In this document: piece by piece, positions 1 to 5,896 of the stretch
How the letters are laid out: every line of letters starts with the position of its first letter
Numbering within the stretch: the stretch's first letter is position 1
NCBI GenBank assembly: GCA_016872875.1
Contig: VGYW01000322.1
Coordinates: 1 to 9,743 of the forward strand
From: Planctomycetota bacterium
GTDB lineage: Bacteria > Planctomycetota > PUPC01 > DSUN01
Direction: 5' to 3'
DNA: 9,743 nt
Made by a program: the position numbers and the translations under genes
Notes under the pieces: model-generated
Databases searched by the model: none
What the model saw: the letters and a program-made list of their open reading frames with translations, nothing else
Told to the model about the DNA's origin: nothing

Positions 1-1025
1 AGCCGCTCGACCTGCGTGCCCACCTCGACCACCCGCGCCCGCGCGACCTGCACGGGGGTGGTCCTCCGCCGAACCTCCACCTCCATGCCCACCACGGGCT
101 CGATGGGCGCGCCCGGCTCGATGAAGCTCACCACGTAGAGCGACCGCGGGTCGGCCACCGTCAGCACCGGGTCGCCCGCGCGCACCGCCTCGCCCTCCCA
201 GTGGTAGACCGCGGTGACCACGCCGTCAATCGGGGAGACGAGCGTGAGGGCCTTCCGCCTGGCCTGGACCTCCTTGATTCGCTCGAGCTGGCCGTCCACC
301 GCGCGGCGCAGGGGGGCGAGGGCCGTCTCAAGGCTCGCCGCGACAGCCGGGGGCTCGGGCATCCGCTCCCGGCTCTGGGCCTCCGCCACCTCCTTGTCTA
401 TCGCCGCAAGGGCGTCCTGGCTCGCTTTCACCTTCTTCCGCGAGGCCTCGAGCTGGTACTTCACGTCGTCGAGCACCTGGTCGCTCACCACGCCGCGGCC
501 GTGGAGCACCTTCTGCCGGGCCAGCATGGAGGCCAGCCGCTCGGCGTTCACGCTCTCGTTCTCGAGCGTGACCATGTGGGTGAGCTTGGCGAGCCGCATC
601 TGCTCCATGCGCAGGGCGTAGCTGCGGTCGAGGGCCATGAGGTCGAGCTTGCGCGCCTCGGCCTCCTGGCGCAGGCGCAGCTCTGCGGCGGGCAGCTCGG
701 CCTGGAGGCGCTTCAGCTCCGCCTCCGCAACGTCGAGCTCCGCGCGCAGCGCCGCGTCGTCGAACGTCACGAGCACCTGGCCCGCCCGCACCTCGTCGGA
801 GAGGCCGGCGCCGATGCTCGCAATCGTGCCCGCCTGCACGGGGGCCAGGGCCGCCTGGCGAAGGGCGTCAACCTCCGCCGGCGCATCCATCAGCGACACG
901 CGGGCCTGCCACAGCATCACCACGAGCGCCACGGCGCCCACCCAGAGCGCGAAGGGCAGGACGCGCAGCCGCAGCAGCGCCAAGTACCGCCGAAGCGGCG
1001 TGCGAATCCGCCTTGGCTTCTTCAT
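1..1025 (-). CDS. HlyD-family membrane fusion protein (periplasmic adaptor), C-terminus cut by window edge
   Basis: Starts at the ATG at 1025 (MKKPRRIRTP) and stays open to position 1, giving 341 codons with the C-terminus missing. A basic N-terminus is followed by one membrane segment at about residues 23-40 (LPFALWVGAVALVVMLW), so the rest should lie in the periplasm. Residues ~57-90 form the first half of a lipoyl domain (APVQAGTIASIGAGL, AGQVLVTFDD). Residues ~92-260 are charged, Ala/Leu/Glu-rich and predicted coiled-coil. Residues ~258-292 are the second lipoyl half (LVSPIDGVVTAVYHWEGEAV), and the beta-barrel begins after that. This order is typical of HlyD/EmrA/RND adaptors, which join an inner-membrane partner to an outer-membrane channel. 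GGGAAGAG just upstream is a plausible ribosome site. It lies 88 nt downstream of the DUF4956 gene on the same strand, so it is probably the third gene of that operon. No transporter ATPase or permease is visible, and its partner is unknown. Confidence 0.9.
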   Translation of the reverse strand, partial: MKKPRRIRTPLRRYLALLRLRVLPFALWVGAVALVVMLWQARVSLMDAPAEVDALRQAALAPVQAGTIASIGAGLSDEVRAGQVLVTFDDAALRAELDVAEAELKRLQAELPAAELRLRQEAEARKLDLMALDRSYALRMEQMRLAKLTHMVTLENESVNAERLASMLARQKVLHGRGVVSDQVLDDVKYQLEASRKKVKASQDALAAIDKEVAEAQSRERMPEPPAVAASLETALAPLRRAVDGQLERIKEVQARRKALTLVSPIDGVVTAVYHWEGEAVRAGDPVLTVADPRSLYVVSFIEPGAPIEPVVGMEVEVRRRTTPVQVARARVVEVGTQVER

Positions 1026-1043
1026 GGTCTCTTCCCAACACCT

Positions 1044-1118
1044 CCCGATCAGAAATCAAAAGGCAAAAGGCAAAGGGCAAAAATCAGAAATCAGAAATCG
1101 AAAATCAGAAATCTCAAA
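1044..1118. repeat. AT-rich degenerate tandem repeat (AAATCAG / AAAAGGC units)
   Basis: A strongly AT-rich patch in an otherwise GC-rich window. On the plus strand AAAAGGC-type units are followed by repeated AATCAGAA/AATCGAAA units. It fills the gap between the DUF4956 and HlyD genes and overlaps the last codons of DUF4956 (stop at 1114-1116). Its base composition differs sharply from both neighbours, which suggests a dispersed low-complexity intergenic repeat rather than functional leader sequence. No gene is seen here. Confidence 0.7.
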
Positions 1119-1827
1119 TCTCTGCCTCCTCATCCCGCTGGATCATCGAGACGTGCGAGACGCCCTGCGTCCCGGCGAGGTCGGCGGCCAGCTCCGCCGA
1201 GCGCTGCGGGTTGCGCAGCAGCAGCCGGTACGAGAAGTCCGCGGCGCCCGCCGCCTCGCTGACCCGCTGCGAGGCCAGCACGGCCCGCCGGCAGTGCCGC
1301 GCGAGGAGCGGGCGAAGCGTCTCCAGGGCGCCCGCGCCGCCCAGCAGCCGGAAGCTCAGCATCACGTCGAAGTGCTGCCGCGAGCCGAACGACGTCAGGT
1401 GCAGGAGGAACGTGATGACGCAGATCCCGACCGTCCCGAGCACTGCGAGCTCGAAGGCCCCGGTGCCCGTCGCCAGGCCGATCACCAGGGCCATGAGAAG
1501 GAAAGCCGTGTCGCGCGTGTCCTTGAGAATCGTGCGGAAGCGCACGATGGCCACGGCGCCCATCAGGCCGAAGGCGATGATCAGGCTGTTCGCCGCGGCC
1601 ACCACCGCCATCGCCATCGCCAGGATGACGGGCAGGAGGACGAGGGACTGGACGAACGACCTGGCGTACGACAGACCCGAGTGGGTGCGCATGTAGGTCC
1701 ACGCGATGGCGTTGCCCAGCACGAAGGCCAGGAGGAGGCCCAGGAGCATCGTGGGCAGGTTCGCCGGCGCGGATGCCTTCGCCGACTCCACCACCTCGTT
1801 CACCCACTTCACCGCCTCACTGGCCAT
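1114..1827 (-). CDS. DUF4956 family membrane protein
   Basis: 237 residues from the ATG at 1827 (MASEAVKWVN). The start lies 2 nt after the TGA of the upstream VTC-domain gene (1830-1832), so translation is probably coupled. A GTG at 1833-1831, overlapping that stop as GTGA, would add two residues and cannot be excluded. Predicted membrane segments lie near residues 26-46, 61-80, 82-96, 107-122 and 124-144. They surround the family signature GLMGAVAIVRFRTILKDTRD (residues 88-107), a Gly-rich helix leading into a conserved R-F-R-T loop. Residues ~150-237 form a soluble tail. DUF4956 proteins are integral membrane proteins of unknown activity that are recurrently encoded beside VTC-domain proteins, as here, so a joint membrane role with the VTC protein is inferred. 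The stop falls inside the AT-rich repeat. Confidence 0.9.
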   Translation of the reverse strand: MASEAVKWVNEVVESAKASAPANLPTMLLGLLLAFVLGNAIAWTYMRTHSGLSYARSFVQSLVLLPVILAMAMAVVAAANSLIIAFGLMGAVAIVRFRTILKDTRDTAFLLMALVIGLATGTGAFELAVLGTVGICVITFLLHLTSFGSRQHFDVMLSFRLLGGAGALETLRPLLARHCRRAVLASQRVSEAAGAADFSYRLLLRNPQRSAELAADLAGTQGVSHVSMIQRDEEAEI

Positions 1828-1829
1828 GC

Positions 1830-2582
1830 TCACGCCACCCCTATGCCGAGACTCGTCAGTGCATCCACCGAGCGGACGTATTTCGGCGACCTGACGCGGA
1901 CGAGCCCCACCTCCCGCACCATCTGCGAGAGCCACGCGGGAAACGTCTCCGTGAACTTTATCTCCAGCACCACCGGCAGGTCCGGGAGGTCCACCCAGCC
2001 CGGACCGTCGGCCTCCAGGCGGGCGGCGTCCGTGCGCAGGCAGGCGACGAAGCGGTCTATCGTCACCCGCAGCGGCCCGCCCGCAGGGTCCGTGTAGGGC
2101 TCGCGCAGGTAGCGCACCATCACCCTGGGGCGCGCCTGGAGCTTCGCGCACAGCTCGCAGAAGCGCTCCATCCCCGCACGGTCCTCAGGCGTGTCCTCCA
2201 GCAGGTCGTCCGGCGAGGCATAGAAAGAGGTGAGAAGCCGCCCCACCGCCTCCTTCCGCACACGCGCGCGCTCCTTCACCACCACGTCGTTGCGCCGCGA
2301 CTTCACCTCCAGGAACGCCGGCGTGTCCGCCCGCGCGTCGTAGAAGCGCACCCGCAGCTTGAACCGGTCCTTGTGCCCGGCCACGCTGCTGTAGTAGGTG
2401 TGGAGGTCCCGCGAATCGAGGTAGAGGCTGTAGACGGGGTACTCGTTGCCCAGGGCGGGGACGACGTGTTCGTCGGGCACGAGGTAGCACTGGGCGAAGG
2501 CGCGGACGTACGCCGCCTGCGCCTCAGTGATGAGGTACTTGCACTCGTAGCGCTGCGCAACAGCCAGCCCGCGACTGAGCAA
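1830..2582 (-). CDS. VTC-domain protein (polyphosphate polymerase-like, CYTH superfamily)
   Basis: 250 residues. The start is a TTG at 2582; no in-frame ATG lies between it and the promoter, and GGAGG at 2589-2593 sits 6 nt upstream. The protein has the alternating basic and acidic beta-strand motifs of the VTC tunnel fold: RYECKYLI (11-18), YSLYLDS (51-57), RFKLRVRFYD (73-82), FLEVKSRRN (90-98), VVKERARV (101-108), RPRVMVRYLREPY (151-163), VTIDR (173-177), VVLEIKF (204-210) and SPKYVRS (232-238). In yeast Vtc4 this domain polymerises ATP-derived phosphate with Mn2+, using Lys/Arg residues that line a tunnel and metal-binding acidic residues; those types of residue are present here. No membrane segment is seen, so the protein is probably cytosolic and tethered through the DUF4956 protein encoded next to it. 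Whether it makes polyphosphate or another product is not shown by sequence. Confidence 0.9.
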   Translation of the reverse strand: MLSRGLAVAQRYECKYLITEAQAAYVRAFAQCYLVPDEHVVPALGNEYPVYSLYLDSRDLHTYYSSVAGHKDRFKLRVRFYDARADTPAFLEVKSRRNDVVVKERARVRKEAVGRLLTSFYASPDDLLEDTPEDRAGMERFCELCAKLQARPRVMVRYLREPYTDPAGGPLRVTIDRFVACLRTDAARLEADGPGWVDLPDLPVVLEIKFTETFPAWLSQMVREVGLVRVRSPKYVRSVDALTSLGIGVA

Positions 2583-2662
2583 GGCCCGCCTCCGTTGCCT
2601 CAGCCGCTCCCTGTGCTTGCCAACCGTGCCGCCGCGCGCGGCCGGACTCTCACGTCCGAAGA

Positions 2663-2691
2663 ATGTTAGCAGATGGGGGGCGTGAAGTCAA
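2663..2691 (-). promoter_or_regulatory. Putative sigma70-type promoter of the VTC-DUF4956-HlyD operon
   Basis: On the minus strand TTGACT (2691-2686) is followed by a 17-nt spacer and TAACAT (2668-2663), with TGC directly before the -10 as in an extended -10. It would give a leader of about 75 nt before the TTG start at 2582. The same arrangement occurs upstream of the DUF3467 gene. Confidence 0.6.
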
Positions 2692-2730
2692 CCGCCGGCG
2701 GGTTCCTGTTGTGGAAGGTGGTTCTCCGAG

Positions 2731-2754
2731 CACGCCCAAACAAGTTCGGGCGTG
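2731..2754. repeat. 24-nt imperfect palindrome B (CAAG loop)
   Basis: Arms CACGCCCAAAC and GTTCGGGCGTG flank AA on the plus strand; 10 of 11 pairs match. It shares its ends (CACG...CGTG) and its centre (AAACAAGTT) with the palindrome at 2790-2813 but carries different middle pairs. It is followed by GGGCGTGCCACCC, which resembles one arm of the inverted repeat at 9462-9511. It lies between the VTC promoter and the DUF3467 stop. Confidence 0.75.
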
Positions 2755-2789
2755 CCACCCGTGCTCCTAGCCAATCCTATGGGGGGGGC

Positions 2790-2813
2790 CACGGACAAAC
2801 TTGTTTGTCCGTG
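2790..2813. repeat. 24-nt perfect-arm palindrome A (possible transcription end hairpin)
   Basis: Arms CACGGACAAAC and GTTTGTCCGTG are perfect 11-nt inverted repeats around TT on the plus strand. It lies 20 nt beyond the stop of the minus-strand DUF3467 gene, so it could end or stabilise that transcript, but no T-run follows. It is inverted relative to the related palindrome at 2731-2754, giving a head-to-head pair like a bacterial interspersed palindromic element. The rest of 2583-2833 holds only the VTC promoter; no gene is seen. Confidence 0.8.
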
Positions 2814-2833
2814 TCTTCCGCAATGGGAACCGC

Positions 2834-3181
2834 TCAGCGCGCGGGCCTCTGCGCGCCGGCGGGCGCGCGCGGCTCCAGCTCGATCACCCCGAAGGTGTTC
2901 TCGTAGCGCTGGATCGCCTGCGAGAGCGCGATGGCGAGCCGCTTCGCCGCCGGCAGGCCCATGATGATCCGGTTGCTAACCGTCATGTTCGCCTCCCGCT
3001 GCTCCGCCGGGCCGCCCACCAGCGTCAGGCCGAAATCCATGATCATCTCCTCCCGGGTGCTCAGGAGGAGGCACATGTTGGCGTATGAGGTCTTCACGTC
3101 CTGGCCACGGACCCGCAGGGTCGTGCCCCCTGGCGCCTGCTGTGCTCCGCCCGCCGCGTCGTCCGCTCTCTCGTCTGGCAT
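2834..3181 (-). CDS. DUF3467 domain protein
   Basis: 115 residues from the ATG at 3181 (MPDERADDAA), chosen because AGGAG lies 8 nt upstream; a longer frame back to 3223 would cover that ribosome site. A disordered N-terminus (1-27) leads into the DUF3467 core: SYANMCLLLSTREEMIMDFG (32-51), NMTVSNRIIMGLPAAKRLA (65-83) and QRYENTFGVIE (91-101), followed by a Pro/Ala/Arg tail. DUF3467 is a small bacterial and archaeal family without an assigned function. No catalytic motif, signal peptide or membrane segment is seen. It is a single-gene unit with its own promoter (3232-3260) and is divergent from the DUF4160 gene. The family call is confident; the role is unknown. Confidence 0.88.
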   Translation of the reverse strand: MPDERADDAAGGAQQAPGGTTLRVRGQDVKTSYANMCLLLSTREEMIMDFGLTLVGGPAEQREANMTVSNRIIMGLPAAKRLAIALSQAIQRYENTFGVIELEPRAPAGAQRPAR

Positions 3182-3231
3182 GCCCCTGTCTCCTAGTGGT
3201 TCCGAGAATCCAGCCTCCCGCACCTTCTCGC

Positions 3232-3260
3232 ATGCTAGCAGGGTGGCGGCCCCAAGTCAA
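3232..3260 (-). promoter_or_regulatory. Putative sigma70-type promoter of the DUF3467 gene
   Basis: On the minus strand TTGACT (3260-3255), a 17-nt spacer and TAGCAT (3237-3232), with TGC before the -10. The predicted start near 3225 leaves a leader of about 44 nt containing the AGGAG site. The -35 hexamer, spacer length and TGC extension are identical to the promoter at 2663-2691. Confidence 0.6.
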
Positions 3261-3292
3261 ATGCCTAGTCGCAGCGTCATCACTGGGGCGGC

Positions 3293-3338
3293 TTGATTCC
3301 CGCGGCACGATGCAATAGACTATAGTCAGGAAAAGGAG
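3293..3338 (+). promoter_or_regulatory. Putative promoter, palindrome and ribosome site for the DUF4160-DUF2442 pair
   Basis: TTGATT (3293-3298), a 17-nt spacer and TAGACT (3316-3321) form a weak sigma70-like promoter; the overlapping TATAGT (3321-3326) is an alternative -10. A perfect 10-bp palindrome GACTATAGTC (3318-3327) overlies the -10 and could be an operator. AAGGAG (3333-3338) lies 5 nt before the ATG at 3344. Confidence 0.4.
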
Positions 3339-3343
3339 AGCGG

Positions 3344-3604
3344 ATGCCCGAGATCAGCCGTTTCCTCGGGATTGTCGTCGGGATGTACCATCACGACCAC
3401 CCTCCGCCTCATTTCCACGCGAAGTACGCCGGCCTCAGGGCAGCGTTCTCAATCGCAGACCTGGAGTTGATTCAGGGCGAACTGCCCAGGCGTGTCACAG
3501 CAAACGTCCTGGAGTGGGCATTCGAGCACCGACGGGAGCTGATGGAGAACTGGAACCTTGCAGTGGCCAAGAAGCCCCTGCGCAAGATTGCGCCTCTCGT
3601 CTAG
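3344..3604 (+). CDS. DUF4160 domain protein (toxin-antitoxin-like pair, first gene)
   Basis: 86 residues from the ATG at 3344, preceded by AAGGAG at 5-nt spacing. The whole protein matches the DUF4160 pattern: MPEISRFLGIVVGMYHHDH at the N-terminus, then PPPHFHAKY (residues 20-28), a short acidic middle (IADLELIQGELPRR) and the helix VLEWAFEHRRELMENW (55-70), ending KKPLRKIAPLV. The H-D-H-P-P-P-H-F-H cluster is the family hallmark and could bind metal or nucleotide, but no activity is established. DUF4160 genes are typically followed, as here, by a DUF2442 gene, and such pairs are often treated as putative type II toxin-antitoxin modules. Which partner would be toxic is not known from sequence. 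Codon choice at third positions appears less GC-rich than in the neighbouring long genes, hinting at transfer. Confidence 0.88.
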   Translation: MPEISRFLGIVVGMYHHDHPPPHFHAKYAGLRAAFSIADLELIQGELPRRVTANVLEWAFEHRRELMENWNLAVAKKPLRKIAPLV

Positions 3605-3614
3605 GAGCTGTCAC

Positions 3615-3881
3615 ATGCACTTCGTGAAGAAAGCAAGATATGTCTCCGGGCACAGACTCCTCATCACGTTCGAGGACGGGAGCGTGCGTCTTGTTGACCT
3701 CGAGGACCACCTGGACGGGGAGGTTTTCGAGCCGCTGAAGGACGTGAGTTACTTCAGGCGAGTGCGGGTAAATCGGGACCTCGACACCGTGGTGTGGCCG
3801 AACGAGGCGGACTTCTCGCCCGATTTCCTCTACGAGATTGGCGTTCCCCAGCCTGAAGACGCTGTTGGGGTCAGGTCGTAA
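3615..3881 (+). CDS. DUF2442 domain protein (toxin-antitoxin-like pair, second gene)
   Basis: 88 residues. The ATG at 3615 is chosen because AGGAG (3603-3607) sits 7 nt upstream, overlapping the TAG stop of the DUF4160 gene; this implies coupled translation. An upstream in-frame ATG at 3558 would lie inside the DUF4160 gene and is rejected. Family features are RLLITFEDGSVRLVDLEDHL (residues 14-33), FEPLKDVSYFRRVRVN (39-54) and TVVWPNEADFSPDFLYE (58-74), the compact beta-rich DUF2442 fold. The C-terminal ~12 residues are an extra, poorly conserved tail. It lies 26 nt before the secA-like gene and may share its transcript. A role as antitoxin or partner of the DUF4160 protein is inferred from gene pairing only. 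Confidence 0.88.
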   Translation: MHFVKKARYVSGHRLLITFEDGSVRLVDLEDHLDGEVFEPLKDVSYFRRVRVNRDLDTVVWPNEADFSPDFLYEIGVPQPEDAVGVRS

Positions 3882-3907
3882 CCCGAAGACTCCTTCCTCG
3901 AGACCCG

Positions 3908-5896
3908 ATGGATAGCGGACCGGACCAACCGGAGCTTGCGGCGCAGTTGGCGCGCGTGCCGCTGCGCCACCGCGGCCTGGTGCGGCGCGTGGGGGCGCTC
4001 GAGCCGAAGATGCGCGCTCTGAGCACGCAGGACCTGCGCGGCATGGCCCGCGCCTGGCGCGCACGCTTCCGTGGCGGCGAGACGCTCGACGCGCTCCTGC
4101 CCGAGGTCTTCGCCGCCGTGCGCGAGAGCGCCCGCCGCTTCGTATGCCTCCGACACTTCGACGTCCAGGTCCTCGGCGGCTACTTCCTCCACCGAGGCCG
4201 CGCCGTGGAGATGGCGACCGGCGAGGGCAAGACCCTCGTCGCCACAATGCCCGCCGCTCTCAACGCCATCCCTGGGAAGGGCGTCCACGTCGTCACCGTC
4301 AACGACTACCTGGCGAACCGCGACCGCGAGTGGATGGGGCCGGTCTACGAGGGACTCGGCTTCTCCGTCGGATGCATCCAGACCGGCATGGCACAGGAGC
4401 CGCGGCGCGCCGCCTACGCCGCCGACATCACCTACGGCACCAACAAGGAGTTCGGCTTCGACTTCCTCCGCGACCAGGTGCGCAAGCGCGCCGTCGCTCG
4501 CGAGCTGGGCGACGTGCTCCGCCGCTGGGACATCGAGCACGGCCCCCTCGCACGCACCCTCGGCTACGCCCAGCGCGGACACAACTTCGCCATCGTGGAC
4601 GAGGTGGACAGCGTGCTCATTGACGAGGCGCGGGTGCCGCTCATCCTCTCCGACTCGGCCGGGCAGCCCAGCCCCTTCGCCGCAGCCTTCCGGTGGGCCG
4701 ACGAGGTGGCACGCAGGATGCGGCCCGAACGCGACTTCTCCTTCGGCCTCAAGGAGCAGAAGATCGAGCTCACCCAGGAGGGCCGCCAGCGCGTCCGCGA
4801 GCTCGCCCTCCTCCTCGGTGCCGCGCCCCCCGCCGACCGCCCCGCACACGTCCTCATCGAGCAGGGCATCCGCGCCAACCGCCTCTTCACACGCGACCGC
4901 GAATACCTCCTCGACGACGAAAAAGTCGTCATCGTGGACGAGTTCACCGGCCGCGTCCTGCCCGACCGCAACTGGCAGCTCGGCCTCCACCAGGCCATCC
5001 AGGCCAAGGAGGGCCTCCCAGTCACCGAGGAGACCCACACCCTCGCCACCGTGACCTACCAGCGCTACTTCAAGCTCTACGCCAAGCTGGCGGGCATGAC
5101 GGGGACGGCGATTGACGCGCGCCGCGAGTTCCGCCGCGTCTACGGCCTTCGCGTCTGCCGCGTGCCCACCAACCGCCCGCTTCGCCGCACCGCGATGCCC
5201 GACGCCGTCTTCCGCTCGCGCCACGCCAAGCTCCGCGCAGTCGTAGAGCGCATCCAGGAGCTCAACGCCCAGGGCCGACCAGTCCTCGTCGGCACCAGGA
5301 GCGTGGACAAGAGCGAGGAGCTGAGCCGCGAGCTGGCCCGCCTCGGCATCGCCCACTCGGTCCTCAACGCCAAGAAGCACGCGGAGGAGGCGGCAATCGT
5401 CGCCCAGGCCGGCCAGCGCGGCCAGGTGACCATCTGCACCAACATGGCCGGGCGCGGCACCGACATCAAGCTCGGCCCGGGGGTGGCCGACCTCGGCGGC
5501 CTCCACGTCCTCGGCACCGAGCGGCACGACGCCAGCCGCATTGACCGCCAGCTCGGCGGCCGCGCCGGGCGCCAGGGCGACCCCGGCTCATACCAGTTCA
5601 TGGTCGCCCTCGACGACGACCTCGTGCGCCGCCGCTACCGGCGGCTCACCCTCTGGCTCCGCCGGTGGCACAGGCGGTGGCACAGGCGGTGGCACAGGCG
5701 TCCCGCCTGTGGACACACACAGGCCGGAGGCCTGTGCCACCAGCGCGGCTCATCGGGCCTCCTCCTCCGCTGGTTCTTCTCCTTCGCCCAGGCGAGGGTC
5801 GAGCGCGACCACCTCCAGGCCCGCATCGCCCTCATGGACCGCGACAAGTGGCTCGACGAGGTCCACGAACTCTTCGGCGTCAGCCCCCACGCCTGA
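3908..5896 (+). CDS. secA: SecA-family preprotein translocase ATPase, short form with an in-frame repeat insertion
   Basis: 662 residues from the ATG at 3908; no clear ribosome site is seen, so the start is less certain than the family. SecA motifs in order: Walker A ATGEGKT (103-109), VTVNDYLANRD (129-139), TYGTNKEFGFDFLRD (175-189), Walker B VDEVDSVLIDEAR (230-242), VIVDEFTGRVLPDRNW (341-356), AGMTGT (395-400), VLVGTRSVDKSEELS (459-473), TNMAGRGTDIKLG (511-523) and RIDRQLGGRAGRQGDPGS (544-561). Both nucleotide-binding folds and the preprotein cross-linking region are therefore intact. Typical SecA is 830-950 residues; this one ends soon after the second ATPase fold, without a recognisable two-helix finger, full helical wing or zinc-binding tail. 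Residues 586-611 are encoded by a palindromic DNA repeat and should be foreign to the fold. The family normally drives proteins through SecYEG. This copy is probably an accessory SecA rather than the housekeeping one (inference). Confidence 0.9.
   Translation: MDSGPDQPELAAQLARVPLRHRGLVRRVGALEPKMRALSTQDLRGMARAWRARFRGGETLDALLPEVFAAVRESARRFVCLRHFDVQVLGGYFLHRGRAVEMATGEGKTLVATMPAALNAIPGKGVHVVTVNDYLANRDREWMGPVYEGLGFSVGCIQTGMAQEPRRAAYAADITYGTNKEFGFDFLRDQVRKRAVARELGDVLRRWDIEHGPLARTLGYAQRGHNFAIVDEVDSVLIDEARVPLILSDSAGQPSPFAAAFRWADEVARRMRPERDFSFGLKEQKIELTQEGRQRVRELALLLGAAPPADRPAHVLIEQGIRANRLFTRDREYLLDDEKVVIVDEFTGRVLPDRNWQLGLHQAIQAKEGLPVTEETHTLATVTYQRYFKLYAKLAGMTGTAIDARREFRRVYGLRVCRVPTNRPLRRTAMPDAVFRSRHAKLRAVVERIQELNAQGRPVLVGTRSVDKSEELSRELARLGIAHSVLNAKKHAEEAAIVAQAGQRGQVTICTNMAGRGTDIKLGPGVADLGGLHVLGTERHDASRIDRQLGGRAGRQGDPGSYQFMVALDDDLVRRRYRRLTLWLRRWHRRWHRRWHRRPACGHTQAGGLCHQRGSSGLLLRWFFSFAQARVERDHLQARIALMDRDKWLDEVHELFGVSPHA
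5663..5740 (+). repeat. In-frame palindromic repeat inside the secA-like gene
   Basis: 78 bp (26 codons). Three perfect tandem copies of CGGTGGCACAGG (5663-5674, 5675-5686, 5687-5698) lead into two hairpins, each with 8-bp perfect stems and a 3-nt loop: CACAGGCG/CGCCTGTG with loop TCC (5693-5711) and CACAGGCC/GGCCTGTG with loop GGA (5718-5736). The outer arms GTGGCACAGGC (5689-5699) and GCCTGTGCCAC (5730-5740) are also complementary. The same stem design recurs at 9536-9554. The encoded peptide is a repeated R-W-H-R unit followed by a Cys/Gly/His-containing stretch. Confidence 0.9.

Noticed and set aside
201..2097. Long plus-strand frames (201-1262 and 637-2097) across the HlyD, DUF4956 and VTC genes
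   Set aside because: They are Arg/Ser/His-rich shadows spanning several real minus-strand genes and their gaps.
2790..2813. Calling the perfect palindrome an intrinsic terminator
   Set aside because: No T-run follows on either strand, and its relative at 2731-2754 sits in the opposite orientation, so a repeat-element explanation fits better.
3830..5527. A 565-codon open frame on the minus strand across the secA-like gene
   Set aside because: It is a GC-driven shadow of the plus-strand gene, which has full SecA motifs. The shadow is repetitive in Val/Glu/Ala/Leu, has no recognisable domain and lacks a ribosome site.
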